A stretch of DNA of 64,000 bases from Betaproteobacteria bacterium HGW-Betaproteobacteria-9 (GTDB lineage: Bacteria > Pseudomonadota > Gammaproteobacteria > Burkholderiales > Burkholderiaceae_C): contig PHCC01000024.1 in the NCBI GenBank assembly GCA_002842215.1, forward strand, positions 124,001 to 188,000. Reading direction: 5' to 3'. The first letter of the stretch is position 1. Every line of letters starts with the position of its first letter. Below, piece by piece: positions 16,270 to 25,071 of this stretch. Made by a program: the position numbers and the translations under genes. The notes below the pieces were generated by a model. The model was not told the DNA's origin. It was given only the letters and a program-made list of their open reading frames with translations, and did no database searches.

Positions 16270-17355
16270 TTGTCGGGAGTTGGAGTGGAGCAACCGGTAT
16301 TGCGTCTGGGACTGTTGGGGTTTGCCGATCCGGCGGGTCTGAGGCTGCAAGCCTGGGCCGCCCAGGTGCATGAAGGCTGGCCGCAGTGGCGAAGCTGCGA
16401 CCCCCATCTGGCCGACGCCTGGATGATCAATGGCGCGTCGGTCGACGTGCTGGGTCGGGACGAGGTGGTCATTCGCCACCCGTTCGGGAGTGGCGAGCGC
16501 CTGACGCTCAACCGCGCAGAGGTGGATCGACCGCTCGCCTTCGCCACGCCCTTGCCCGAAGGTTTTGCGTCGGCCGAGTTTTTCGAGGCGGACGACGAAC
16601 TCAGCGTGCGCCAGCGCCTGCAGCGTTTTGAAGCCTGGCTGCGGCCGCTGCGTAGCCAGTTTGCACTCGGGGCTGAGGTGGTGAAGCGCAACGGGCTCTA
16701 CAAAGGTGTGGTGCACATCGTGCATGAAGGCAAGCTGCTGGCGGTGATCGATTTCGAGCGCTGGCAGGCCGGTTTGCTGATCCCGGCCCGTCCGGTGGAT
16801 CTGGCCATGGCCGAGTGGGCACAGCGCCCCGGGTTGTCGCGCGAGATTCCTTCGTCCTTCATCCGGTTGCCATTGCACCGGGTCATGTGGACCTACGCCG
16901 TGCGCACGCGCCTGGATGTGTTGCCGGAGCGCTACCGGGAAAAGACGGTCTATTTGCGGCGGGTTCCGCAGGTGCCGGCGCGCTGGTTTGACGAGGTGCA
17001 TCTGCTCCTCATGCGCGAGCTGCTGGTGACCCCGACCTGCTTTGACCGGTTGCGCGAGCGCACTGGCGTCGAAGCGTCCGAGTTGGCGCACCATCTGGCG
17101 GTGCTCTACCACGCGGGTGGTCTGACCACGGACGCCGACAGCGCGCGCCGGGCCGAGCCCGCTGCGCGGCGCGCGATGACGGCGCTGCAGTTTGACCAGG
17201 GTGATCACGAGAGCGACCTGCGTTCGCGCGTGGGACTGACCGAGCAGATGCCACCTTCCAGCATTCTGCGCGAGGCACCGCACTCGCCTTTGCGTGTCTC
17301 GACCGCGTCCGTTGCACCCGGGGATACGTCGCCACCTTCAACGCTGCGCTCCTGA
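16270..17355 (+). CDS. Hypothetical protein, unknown function
   Basis: A 361-aa cytosolic protein without signal peptide or membrane segment. I do not recognise the family. The middle (about 80-260) is regular and globular. The region around residues 245-275 (FDRLRERTGVEASELAHHLAVLYHAGGL) looks like a winged helix or small helical DNA-binding unit, but this is uncertain. The Ser/Pro/Thr-rich C-terminal 60 residues look disordered. The start is TTG 16270, chosen because AGGGAGG lies 6 bases upstream; no in-frame ATG exists nearby. Confidence 0.7.
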   Translation: MSGVGVEQPVLRLGLLGFADPAGLRLQAWAAQVHEGWPQWRSCDPHLADAWMINGASVDVLGRDEVVIRHPFGSGERLTLNRAEVDRPLAFATPLPEGFASAEFFEADDELSVRQRLQRFEAWLRPLRSQFALGAEVVKRNGLYKGVVHIVHEGKLLAVIDFERWQAGLLIPARPVDLAMAEWAQRPGLSREIPSSFIRLPLHRVMWTYAVRTRLDVLPERYREKTVYLRRVPQVPARWFDEVHLLLMRELLVTPTCFDRLRERTGVEASELAHHLAVLYHAGGLTTDADSARRAEPAARRAMTALQFDQGDHESDLRSRVGLTEQMPPSSILREAPHSPLRVSTASVAPGDTSPPSTLRS

Positions 17356-17435
17356 CGGGGGCGGTTGCTGGTCAGTCCCGACGCGCCAAGGCACAATCAA
17401 GATCTGACCAAGATCCACACCGAGGAGTTGTCCGT

Positions 17436-17756
17436 ATGCGCAGCCAAGTCACCGTGACCTGGGGTGAAACATCCACCTACCGCTTTGACCTGGAGGAGGT
17501 GCAGCCCATGCCGCACGACCAGGCCCGATCCTGGCTCGACGAACAGTTCACCACGCTGGGGTGTGAGCCGATCCGCCTGACCGGCAAGGTGCTGACGGCC
17601 GACAAGGTGTTGTGTGTGGCGCAGGCAGCGGGTGAAGAGCACTTTCGGGAAGCGGCCCACCGCGAATGGGCCATGACGTTCGCCCGTGCCACCAGTGCCG
17701 CGCTGGCCAAGCCGGTGGTGTCTGTGGATCTGGTGACGCAGTCGCTCGGCTACTGA
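17436..17756 (+). CDS. Small conserved hypothetical protein
   Basis: A 106-aa soluble protein starting at an ATG with GAGGAG upstream. It begins with a beta-rich segment (QVTVTWGETSTYRFDLEEV) and ends in an alpha/beta segment (SVDLVTQSLGY). There are no Cys pairs, membrane helices or recognisable motifs. It is convergent with mpl, with only 14 bp between their stops. Coding is supported by the ribosome binding site and even codon use, but the function is unknown. Confidence 0.7.
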   Translation: MRSQVTVTWGETSTYRFDLEEVQPMPHDQARSWLDEQFTTLGCEPIRLTGKVLTADKVLCVAQAAGEEHFREAAHREWAMTFARATSAALAKPVVSVDLVTQSLGY

Positions 17757-17770
17757 AGCACCGAGCCGTT

Positions 17771-19252
17771 TCAGGCCGTCCCGAGGGCTGACAGCAGGCG
17801 GGCGTGGATGCCGCCAAAGCCACCATTGCTCATGCAGACGACGTGGTCTCCGTCGCGTGCGGCAGCCACCACTTGCGCCACCAGTTCATCGATGGAGCGG
17901 GCCACCTGGGCGCGTTCGCCCATGGGTTGAAGGGTTTCCACGGCATCCCAGTCAAGGCCGCCGGCGTGGCAGAACGCCAGATCGGCCGCATGCAGGCTCC
18001 AGGGCAGTTGGGACTTCATGGTGCCCAGCTTCATGGTGTTGCTGCGCGGTTCGAACACCGCGAGGATGCGACCGCCCGACGTGAGTTTCTGATCCAGGCG
18101 GCGCCTCAGACCGTCCAGCGTGGTGCGAATGGCGGTCGGGTGGTGGGCAAAATCGTCGTACACCGTGATGGCGCCACCCGGTCGGGCGACGGTGCCACGC
18201 ACCTCCATGCGGCGGCGCACGTTCTCGAACCGACCCAGGGCGCTGGCCGCGGCGTCTGGCGCAACGCCCACATGCTGTGCCGCCGCGATGGCGGCGAGTG
18301 CGTTGAGCTGGTTGTGCATGCCGGTGAGCGCCCACTCCACCCGGGCCACGGTTTGACCCCGTTCCAGCACATCAAAGGCATGGGGTTCGCCAACCGCAGT
18401 GAAGTCGCTGACCGCGGCGCCAAAGCTGCGCACCTCGCTCCACAAGCCCTGGTGCAGCACCCGGTCCAGGCTTTCTTCCAGACCATTGACCACCACCCGG
18501 CCCGAGCCCGGCACCGTGCGTACCAAATGGTGGAACTGGCGCTCGATGGCCTTGAGGTCGTCGAAGATGTCCGCGTGGTCGAATTCGAGGTTGTTCAGGA
18601 TGGCCGTGCGCGGACGGTAGTGCACGAACTTGCTGCGTTTGTCGAAGAAGGCGGTGTCGTATTCGTCGGCTTCGATGACGAAGAGGGGGTTGCGGGGCGG
18701 CTGCGCGCTCTGTTCCGTGTTCCCCACCCGCTGCTCGGGCTCCTCCTTGACCTGCGCAGAGCACACAGCGGCCCCGCCACCCAGTCTTGCAGATACACCA
18801 AAGTTCATCGGCACACCGCCGACCAGAAAGCCCGGGTTCAGGCCGTTGGCCTCCAGGATCCAGGTCAGCATGGCCGTGGTGGTTGTTTTTCCGTGGGTGC
18901 CGGCCACCGCCAGCACATGACGACCTTGCAACACGTGTTCGGCCAGCCATTGCGGACCGCTGGTGTAGGGGGCGCCAGCGTCCAGGATGGCCTCCATCAG
19001 CGGGAACTTCGGGCTCCCATCGGGCCGACGACCCCGGCTCACCACGTTGCCGATCACAAACATGTCGGGCGTCAGCGCCATCTGGTCGGCACCAAAGCCC
19101 TCGATCAGGTCGATGCCCAGCGCCTGGAGCTGGTCGCTCATGGGGGGGTAGACGCCGGCGTCACAGCCGGTGACGCGGTGACCGGCCTCGCGGGCGAGCG
19201 CGGCCAGACCGCCCATGAACGTGCCACAAATGCCGAGGATATGAATATGCAT
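17771..19252 (-). CDS. mpl: UDP-N-acetylmuramate:L-alanyl-gamma-D-glutamyl-meso-diaminopimelate ligase Mpl
   Basis: Mpl recycles peptidoglycan by joining the tripeptide from degraded wall to UDP-MurNAc. It belongs to the Mur ligase family: MHIHILGICGTFMGG start, ATP loop AGTHGKTTTTAML, VIEADEYDTAFFDKRSKF, NNLEFDHADIFDD, DDFAHHPTAI and EPRSNTMKLG. A 25-residue hydrophilic insertion (from CSAQVKEEPEQ to QPPRN) precedes VIEADEYD and is absent in E. coli Mpl. Two ATGs are adjacent. The second (19252) is chosen because it gives the canonical N-terminus and lies 6 nt after TAGAAT. ampD, another recycling gene, is 12 kb away. Confidence 0.96.
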   Translation of the reverse strand: MHIHILGICGTFMGGLAALAREAGHRVTGCDAGVYPPMSDQLQALGIDLIEGFGADQMALTPDMFVIGNVVSRGRRPDGSPKFPLMEAILDAGAPYTSGPQWLAEHVLQGRHVLAVAGTHGKTTTTAMLTWILEANGLNPGFLVGGVPMNFGVSARLGGGAAVCSAQVKEEPEQRVGNTEQSAQPPRNPLFVIEADEYDTAFFDKRSKFVHYRPRTAILNNLEFDHADIFDDLKAIERQFHHLVRTVPGSGRVVVNGLEESLDRVLHQGLWSEVRSFGAAVSDFTAVGEPHAFDVLERGQTVARVEWALTGMHNQLNALAAIAAAQHVGVAPDAAASALGRFENVRRRMEVRGTVARPGGAITVYDDFAHHPTAIRTTLDGLRRRLDQKLTSGGRILAVFEPRSNTMKLGTMKSQLPWSLHAADLAFCHAGGLDWDAVETLQPMGERAQVARSIDELVAQVVAAARDGDHVVCMSNGGFGGIHARLLSALGTA

Positions 19253-19258
19253 CATGTG

Positions 19259-19264
19259 ATTCTA
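19259..19264 (-). promoter_or_regulatory. Putative -10 element of mpl
   Basis: TAGAAT on the minus strand ends 6 nt before the second ATG of mpl. It matches TATAAT at five of six bases. It supports both the start choice and a leaderless transcript. Confidence 0.45.
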
Positions 19265-19330
19265 GGGGGGCCAACCCTGCTGGCCGGGATACCAAAGCTG
19301 TCCTTGGCGGCATGGGCGCGGGCCAGCAGG

Positions 19331-19336
19331 CAAAAT
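19331..19336 (+). promoter_or_regulatory. Putative -10 element of the 19343 gene
   Basis: CAAAAT ends exactly 6 nt before the ATG at 19343. It is a weaker match (four of six) but has the same spacing as the other candidate leaderless genes, and no Shine-Dalgarno sequence is present. Confidence 0.35.
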
Positions 19337-19342
19337 GCCCCG

Positions 19343-19960
19343 ATGCAAGTTGATCGGACCGGTCCCACCGCAGAAATTGCCGCCGTGGCTGCGCGCCTCG
19401 TGGTGGAAGAAGGGCTCGAATACGCGACGGCCAAGCGCCATGCCGGCAAGCAGCTCGGCTTGTCATCGCGCGGGCTTTGGCCCGACAACGCGACGCTGGA
19501 CGCAGCGGTGCGCGAGCACATCGCCATTTTTTGCGCCGACACCCAGGCGATCGAGTTGCAGGTGTTGCGGCGGGAGGCCCTGGTCTGGCTGGACCGGCTG
19601 GCGGACTTCAGGCCGCATTTGAGCGGCGCTGTCTGGCACGGCACCGCGACCCGGCACAGCGACATCCATATCCAGCTGTTCTGCGACGATCCCAAGGCGG
19701 CCGAATGGGCCTTGCTCGATCGCCGGGTGGATTACCGCCCGGGCACGGTCATGGGCTGGCGCGGTGAGCCGGTGGATGTTTTGACCTTGCGCGTGCGCTG
19801 TGAGGAGCTGGGGCAATGGGTGCTGATCCATCTTCTGGTGCACGACCTTGACGATCTCCGTGGGGCGCTCAAACCGGACGGGCAGGGCCGCAAGCCGCGC
19901 GGAGACGCGCAGGCCTTGCGCGATTTGATGACCCAGGGAACCGAGGAAAATTCCGCATGA
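19343..19960 (+). CDS. Conserved hypothetical protein, possibly nucleotidyltransferase-like
   Basis: A 205-aa soluble protein. The N-terminal 60 residues are helical (VAARLVVEEGLEYATAKRHAGKQLG). The centre contains HGTATRHSDIHIQLFCDDP near residue 100, which loosely recalls the G-(S/T)...D-h-D/H motif of polymerase-beta-like nucleotidyltransferases, although the second acidic residue is replaced by His. I cannot give a function. It is divergent from mpl (90 bp apart) and overlaps the next, thioredoxin-like gene by 4 bp (ATGA), so the two form an operon. Confidence 0.75.
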   Translation: MQVDRTGPTAEIAAVAARLVVEEGLEYATAKRHAGKQLGLSSRGLWPDNATLDAAVREHIAIFCADTQAIELQVLRREALVWLDRLADFRPHLSGAVWHGTATRHSDIHIQLFCDDPKAAEWALLDRRVDYRPGTVMGWRGEPVDVLTLRVRCEELGQWVLIHLLVHDLDDLRGALKPDGQGRKPRGDAQALRDLMTQGTEENSA

Positions 19961-20484
19961 GCATGAATCGACGGACAGCGTGGATGTTAGGCGTGGCGGC
20001 GGCCGCAGGCGCCGCCGGGGTCGGGGTGGCGCTGTGGCGTCATCGGCCGCAGCCGGTGTTGTCAGACGCCGAGGCCGAGTTCTGGGCTTCGCGTTTTGAA
20101 GACCCCGACGGCCAGCCGCTGGCGCTGGAGCGCTTTCGCGGCCGGCCTTTGCTGGTGAACTTCTGGGCCACCTGGTGTCCACCCTGTGTCGAGGAGTTGC
20201 CGCTGCTGAATGCGTTCTACCGCGAGCACCAGTCGCGGGGATGGCAGGTGGTGGGACTGGCCGTCGACCAGCTGCCTGCGGTGCGCAGCTTCCTTCAGAA
20301 ATTGCCGCTGGCGTTTCCGGTGGGCATGGTTGGCTTTGCCGGCACCGAGCTCAGCCGGATTCTGGGCAATCCCGGTGGTGGCCTGCCCTACAGCGTCGTG
20401 TTCGATCGATCGGGCGTGGTGCTGCATCAAAAGGTGGGCAAAGTCAGTCAGGCCGATCTGGATTTGTGGGCGCAACTGGCTTGA
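19957..20484 (+). CDS. TlpA/ResA-family thiol:disulfide oxidoreductase
   Basis: A 175-aa membrane-anchored thioredoxin-fold protein. A signal anchor spans about residues 8-26. The redox motif WCPPC follows in NFWATWCPPCVEELPLL near residue 70, and the cis-Pro segment is GGGLPYSVVFDRSG. Such proteins reduce disulfides in the periplasm, often for cytochrome c maturation. No ccm gene is adjacent, although a CcsA-like gene is present at 35489. It overlaps the preceding gene by 4 bp. Confidence 0.92.
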   Translation: MSMNRRTAWMLGVAAAAGAAGVGVALWRHRPQPVLSDAEAEFWASRFEDPDGQPLALERFRGRPLLVNFWATWCPPCVEELPLLNAFYREHQSRGWQVVGLAVDQLPAVRSFLQKLPLAFPVGMVGFAGTELSRILGNPGGGLPYSVVFDRSGVVLHQKVGKVSQADLDLWAQLA

Positions 20485-20762
20485 CAGATGACGCGAGACG
20501 GGGATACTTCCGCTCCAAAAAGCGGGCACACATGCCGTCTGTCATGACGACTTAAATCTGGCGAAAAAAGGGATAAAGTCCCTCAAATTGCAGTCAAACA
20601 GTCGTTTCTTCAGTTTGCTCAAGATGTCATGCGTCTGCGTTCCATGAGGTCTGGAATGGGTCGCTTCGTGTACACTGCGGCACCCCATTTGGCCGGCTGC
20701 ATGCATGTTCAAGGAACTTGAGTGCAAATGGTTGGATTTGACAGATTTTCGTTGGAGTAATC

Positions 20763-21227
20763 ATGGATCTGAGAAAACTGAAGACGCTGATTGACCTGGT
20801 GTCCGAGTCGAACGTGTCCGAGCTGGAAATCACGGAGGCCGAAGGTAAGGTTCGCATCGTCAAGAGCGCGCCGATTGGCATGCACGCCCCGGTGACGTAC
20901 ACCATGGCCCCGGCGGTTCCGGCGCCCACCGTGGCAGCAACGCCGGCGGTCGAGGTGGCGGCAGCAACCGCCATCGTGGCGGCCGAGCCTGTCGGGCACA
21001 CCGTCAAATCGCCCATGGTCGGCACCTTCTACCGCTCGTCCAGCCCTGGCGCCAAAGCATTTGTCGAAGTCGGCGACACGATCAAGGAAGGCGAGACCAT
21101 CTGCATCGTCGAGGCCATGAAGATCCTCAACGAGATCGAGGCTGACAAGAGTGGCACCGTCAAGCAGATCCTGGTGGACAACGGTCAGGCCGTCGAATAC
21201 GGCCAGCCCCTGTTTGTCATCGAATAA
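20763..21227 (+). CDS. accB: Acetyl-CoA carboxylase biotin carboxyl carrier protein AccB
   Basis: AccB carries the carboxylated biotin between the two half-reactions that make malonyl-CoA for fatty acid synthesis. The 154-aa protein has a short N-terminal domain, an Ala/Pro/Val-rich flexible linker (about 45-75) and a C-terminal biotinyl domain with Lys120 in [10 protein letters not shown] as the biotin site. GGAG lies 5 bases before the ATG. accC follows after 11 bp. The 278-bp upstream region holds no gene; a TACACT hexamer at 20671-20676 could be part of its promoter. Confidence 0.98.
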   Translation: MDLRKLKTLIDLVSESNVSELEITEAEGKVRIVKSAPIGMHAPVTYTMAPAVPAPTVAATPAVEVAAATAIVAAEPVGHTVKSPMVGTFYRSSSPGAKAFVEVGDTIKEGETICIVEAMKILNEIEADKSGTVKQILVDNGQAVEYGQPLFVIE

Positions 21228-21238
21228 GCGGCTGGCCC

Positions 21239-22588
21239 ATGTTCAAAAAAATCCTGATCGCCAACCGGGGTGAAATTGCCTTGCGGGTCCAGCGCGCTTG
21301 CCGTGAGATGGGCATCAAGGCGGTGATGGTCTATTCCGAAGCCGATCGCGATGCCAAGTATGTGCGCCTGGCGGATGAGTCGGTCTGTATTGGGCCGGCG
21401 GCTTCGGGGCAGAGCTACCTCAGCATGCCCGCCATCATCTCCGCGGCCGAGGTGACCGACGCCGAAGCCATTCACCCCGGCTACGGATTCCTGTCGGAGA
21501 ACGCCGATTTCGCCGAGCGGGTCGAGCAGAGCGGGTTCACCTTCATCGGCCCGTCGCCCGAGTCGATTCGCCTGATGGGCGACAAGGTTTCGGCCAAGCA
21601 GGCCATGATCCGCGCCGGCGTGCCTTGCGTGCCGGGCTCGGACGGCGCTTTGCCCGACGATCCGGTCATCATCAAGCGCACCGCCAAGGCGGTGGGTTAT
21701 CCCGTCATCATCAAGGCGGCTGGCGGTGGTGGCGGTCGCGGCATGCGGGTCGTGCACACCGAGGCGGCGCTGCTGCACGCGGTGCAGACCACCAAGGCCG
21801 AGGCCGGGGCCGCTTTCGGCAACCCCGAGGTGTACATGGAGAAGTTTCTCCAGAACCCGCGCCACATCGAAATCCAGGTGATGGCCGACACGCACCGCAA
21901 CGCGGTGTACCTCGGCGAACGCGACTGTTCCATGCAGCGGCGCCATCAGAAGGTGATCGAAGAAGCGCCGGCGCCCGGTATTCCCCGTCGACTGATTGAA
22001 AAGATTGGAGAGCGTTGCGCGGCCGCCTGCAAGAAGATCGGCTACCGGGGTGCGGGCACCTTCGAGTTCCTGTTTGAAAACGGCGAGTTCTATTTCATCG
22101 AGATGAACACCCGCGTGCAGGTGGAACACCCGGTGACCGAATGGATCACGGGCGTGGACATCGTGCGCACGCAGATCGCGGTGGCGGCAGGCGAAAAGCT
22201 GCCGTTCACGCAACGCCAGATCCAGTTGCGCGGCCACGCCATCGAGGTCCGGATCAACGCCGAAGACGCCTACAAGTTCACGCCGTCGCCGGGTCGCATC
22301 ACCACCTGGCACATGCCCGGAGGGCCGGGGGTGCGTGTCGATTCGCACGCCTACGCCAACTACTTCGTGCCGCCGAACTACGACTCCATGATCGGCAAGA
22401 TCATCGTGCACGGCGACACGCGCGAACAGGCCTTGGCGCGCATGCGCACAGCGCTGGCCGAAACCGTGATCGAAGGCATCAAGACCAACATCCCGCTGCA
22501 CCGTGAGCTGATGGTGGACGCCAGTTTTGTGACCGGTGGCACCAACATCCACTACCTTGAAGAGTGGTTGTCCCAGCGTGAGAGGTAA
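21239..22588 (+). CDS. accC: Acetyl-CoA carboxylase biotin carboxylase AccC
   Basis: AccC carboxylates the biotin on AccB using ATP and bicarbonate. The 449-aa protein has the expected length and family motifs: [16 protein letters not shown] start, the ATP-grasp loop [25 protein letters not shown], the [17 protein letters not shown] segment, and the catalytic [14 protein letters not shown]. accA and accD are elsewhere, as is usual. A Comamonadaceae-type repeat follows immediately after the stop. Confidence 0.99.
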   Translation: MFKKILIANRGEIALRVQRACREMGIKAVMVYSEADRDAKYVRLADESVCIGPAASGQSYLSMPAIISAAEVTDAEAIHPGYGFLSENADFAERVEQSGFTFIGPSPESIRLMGDKVSAKQAMIRAGVPCVPGSDGALPDDPVIIKRTAKAVGYPVIIKAAGGGGGRGMRVVHTEAALLHAVQTTKAEAGAAFGNPEVYMEKFLQNPRHIEIQVMADTHRNAVYLGERDCSMQRRHQKVIEEAPAPGIPRRLIEKIGERCAAACKKIGYRGAGTFEFLFENGEFYFIEMNTRVQVEHPVTEWITGVDIVRTQIAVAAGEKLPFTQRQIQLRGHAIEVRINAEDAYKFTPSPGRITTWHMPGGPGVRVDSHAYANYFVPPNYDSMIGKIIVHGDTREQALARMRTALAETVIEGIKTNIPLHRELMVDASFVTGGTNIHYLEEWLSQRER

Positions 22589-22680
22589 GCCTCTCCCCCC
22601 GAAGGGCCCTCGGCGCCTTCCCCTCAGGGGGCAACACCTGCGGCCCGGCAAAGCCGGTTCCGCGGTGTGCTCGGGAAGTC
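22589..22680. repeat. Intergenic repeat, second type, copy 1
   Basis: Between accC and prmA. A 28-bp block at 22641-22668 (GCGGCCCGGCAAAGCC... to CGCGGTG) is identical to 47312-47339 behind miaB. Both copies contain C- and G-tracts before it that can fold back. It probably belongs to the same broad class as the 12.2 and 54.0 kb repeats, but the sequence is distinct. Confidence 0.7.
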
Positions 22681-22725
22681 TCTCCTCATTTGTTGAGGTT
22701 TCGTTGACTGTTCGAAATTCACCCC

Positions 22726-23619
22726 ATGTCCTCCCTGTATGAGTTGGTCTTGCTGGCCCCTGAGGCCGCGGTAGAGATGGTCAGTGACGCGTTGGTGGCG
22801 CTGGACGCCTTGAGCGTCTCGGTGGAGGATGCCGATGCCCTGACGCCGTCCGAGCAGGCGCTGTTTGGCGAGCCGGGCATGCCGGCACCCAAGGCCGGCT
22901 GGAACCGCTCGCGCGTGGTGGCGCTGTTCCAGACCGAAGCCGAAGCGCGCGAAGCGGCGGCGTTGTTGATCGTTCAGGACTTTTTTGAAGGCTGTGAGGT
23001 GCTGGGTGTGCAGGCCGTGGTCGAGCAGGATTGGGTGCGTCTGACACAGTCGCAGTTCGACCCGGTGGAGATCACGCCCACCTTCTGGATCGTGCCGAGC
23101 TGGCACGAACCGCCCGCCGAGGCGCAGCAGGTGATCCGGCTCGATCCGGGCCTGGCGTTCGGCACAGGGACCCATCCGACGACGCGCATGTGTCTGCGCT
23201 GGACGGCGCAACAGGGTGCGCAGGGGCAGCGGGTGCTCGACTACGGTTGTGGTTCGGGCATCCTGGCCATCGGTGCGGCCAAGCACGGGGCGCGCGAGAT
23301 CGACGCGGTCGACATCGACCCCGCTGCGGTCGAAGCCACGCGGCTCAACGCCGCGGCCAATCACACCCAGCTGAATGCGGGTCTGCCCGACCAGGCCCTG
23401 GGCGAATACGACCTGGTGCTGGCCAATATCCTGGCCACGCCGCTGAAGGTGCTGGCGCCGCTACTTTGCAGCCATGTGCGCGCCGGTGGGCACCTGGTGC
23501 TGGCCGGCATTCTGGCGCGGCAGGCCGATGAACTGCGGGAGGCCTATGCCCCCTGGGTGGCTTTGTCCGTCAGCGACGAAGAGGATGGCTGGATCCTGAT
23601 GACCGCGGTCAAGGCCTGA
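22726..23619 (+). CDS. prmA: Ribosomal protein L11 methyltransferase PrmA
   Basis: PrmA trimethylates ribosomal protein L11 with S-adenosylmethionine. The 297-aa protein has an N-terminal L11-recognition domain and a Rossmann methyltransferase with RLDPGLAFGTGTHPTTRMCL, the SAM loop VLDYGCGSGILAIGAAKHGA-like region, DIDPAAVEATRLNA and the catalytic-site NILATPL. Its position after accC is common in proteobacteria. No strong ribosome binding site precedes the ATG. Confidence 0.98.
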   Translation: MSSLYELVLLAPEAAVEMVSDALVALDALSVSVEDADALTPSEQALFGEPGMPAPKAGWNRSRVVALFQTEAEAREAAALLIVQDFFEGCEVLGVQAVVEQDWVRLTQSQFDPVEITPTFWIVPSWHEPPAEAQQVIRLDPGLAFGTGTHPTTRMCLRWTAQQGAQGQRVLDYGCGSGILAIGAAKHGAREIDAVDIDPAAVEATRLNAAANHTQLNAGLPDQALGEYDLVLANILATPLKVLAPLLCSHVRAGGHLVLAGILARQADELREAYAPWVALSVSDEEDGWILMTAVKA

Positions 23620-23689
23620 AGCCTTGATGCGCAGCAATGACTGATGCCTGCGTCGCGGCCGGCGGGCCGGTCGGGCACTGCCGGCCTGC

Positions 23690-23695
23690 AATAAT
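23690..23695 (+). promoter_or_regulatory. Putative -10 element of the zinc-ribbon gene
   Basis: AATAAT ends exactly 6 nt before the ATG at 23702 and matches TATAAT at five of six bases. No Shine-Dalgarno sequence is present; a leaderless transcript is predicted. Confidence 0.4.
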
Positions 23696-23701
23696 CTTGG
23701 C

Positions 23702-25054
23702 ATGAGTTTCACCACCCGTTGTCCGGCTTGCGGAACGATGTTCAAGGTCGTGCCCGACCAGTTGAAGATCTCTGACGGCTGGGTGCGTTGTGGCCACTGC
23801 GCCGATGTGTTCGACGCCACGCTGTACCTGCAGACCTGGGAGGCGCCAGCACCCGAACCCCAGCCGGCACCGGCAACGGCACCCGAATCACCCGCAGGGC
23901 ACCCGTCCGGCCTGGCGCCAACCTCGGTGCCATCGGAGGCAGCGAACGGCCTTCCGACCCAGGCGCCGTTGAACCCTGGCATCGAAGAGGCCATCCCGCA
24001 AGCCACGGGGGTCTGGGACCCCAGCGCCGCGGTCATCGAGGATGCCAACGAACTGTCTGGTCAAACGCCCCAAAACGGGTGGTTGGCGTCGTCCGATATC
24101 GACGACGGTGACTGGCTTCTCGCGCCGCCCGCAGAAGAATGGTCGCCGCAGCAGGAAGCACAAGATGCTGCTGACTGGCAGGCACTGCAGGCACTGCAGG
24201 CGCCCGTCGCCCCACCGTTTGAATCGCCCTTCGCGCCGCTGGAGGCCGTGCGCGCGCTGGCTGAATCCGGGCCACTGGACTTCGAAGGCCGGCTGGAGCT
24301 GGCCAACCAGCCGGAGTCGCCGGCGGCGGCGAGCCGGGATGACGGTGCGGATTTTCAGGCGGAACTGAAGCGGTTCGCTGCCGCGGCGGCCGGCGCTTCC
24401 CGGGCCGTTGAGGCCGAAGTCACAACGGCACCGCCACCACCTGCGCCTGCACCTGCAGCACCTGTTCCTCCGTCTGCGCCTGCGCCTCAACCCGAAAGTG
24501 TCTCGCTGGAAGACGATCCGGCGGTGCAGGAAGTCGAGCCCGGCTTTGTGCTGCAGGCCCGACGGCAGGCCTTCTGGCGTTCCCCGGGCATGCGCACGGC
24601 ACTGCTGTTGCTTGCGCTGGCTTTGGCGGCGTTGCTTGCGGCGCAGTGGGCTGTGCAGGAGCGCGATCAACTCGCCGCCCGGCAACCTTCTCTGGTACCC
24701 CTGCTGAACCTGTTGTGCGAACCCTCGGGGTGCGTGCTGCAGGCGCCACGGAACATCGATGCGGTGGTGATCGACAGCTCGACCCTGGTCCGTCGTCTGG
24801 GCAACTTCTACTCTTTCGACCTGGTGCTCAAGAACAGCGCCTCCACACCGGTGGCCATGCCGGCACTGGAACTCAGCCTCACCGACACCGCCGACGCCGT
24901 CATAACGCGCCGCGTCTTTCTGGCGGAAGAGTTGCCCGGTGCGCCAGCCGTCTTGCCCGCCCAGAGCACGCAGGCGGTCAGCCTGCGTCTCTCGCTCGCC
25001 GAGGGCGGGGCGAGCGCCATGGCCGGTTACCGCGCACTCGTGTTTTATCCCTGA
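23702..25054 (+). CDS. Zinc-ribbon and DUF3426 membrane protein
   Basis: A 450-aa protein of the MJ0042-type zinc-ribbon plus DUF3426 family. Cys7, Cys10, Cys30 and Cys33 (RCPACGTMF, RCGHCADVF) form the N-terminal zinc site. A long acidic, Pro/Ala-rich and probably disordered region spans about 45-285. One membrane helix lies near 300-320 (LLLLALALAALLAAQWAV). The remaining 130 residues form the periplasmic DUF3426 domain. The function is unknown. In beta-proteobacteria this gene usually follows prmA, as here. Confidence 0.88.
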   Translation: MSFTTRCPACGTMFKVVPDQLKISDGWVRCGHCADVFDATLYLQTWEAPAPEPQPAPATAPESPAGHPSGLAPTSVPSEAANGLPTQAPLNPGIEEAIPQATGVWDPSAAVIEDANELSGQTPQNGWLASSDIDDGDWLLAPPAEEWSPQQEAQDAADWQALQALQAPVAPPFESPFAPLEAVRALAESGPLDFEGRLELANQPESPAAASRDDGADFQAELKRFAAAAAGASRAVEAEVTTAPPPPAPAPAAPVPPSAPAPQPESVSLEDDPAVQEVEPGFVLQARRQAFWRSPGMRTALLLLALALAALLAAQWAVQERDQLAARQPSLVPLLNLLCEPSGCVLQAPRNIDAVVIDSSTLVRRLGNFYSFDLVLKNSASTPVAMPALELSLTDTADAVITRRVFLAEELPGAPAVLPAQSTQAVSLRLSLAEGGASAMAGYRALVFYP

Positions 25055-25071
25055 ACCCTCCCACTTCAACC

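Noticed and set aside
17804..19960. Long plus-strand frame spanning the mpl region
   Set aside because: Its first two thirds are antisense to mpl; only the part from 19343 is a real gene.
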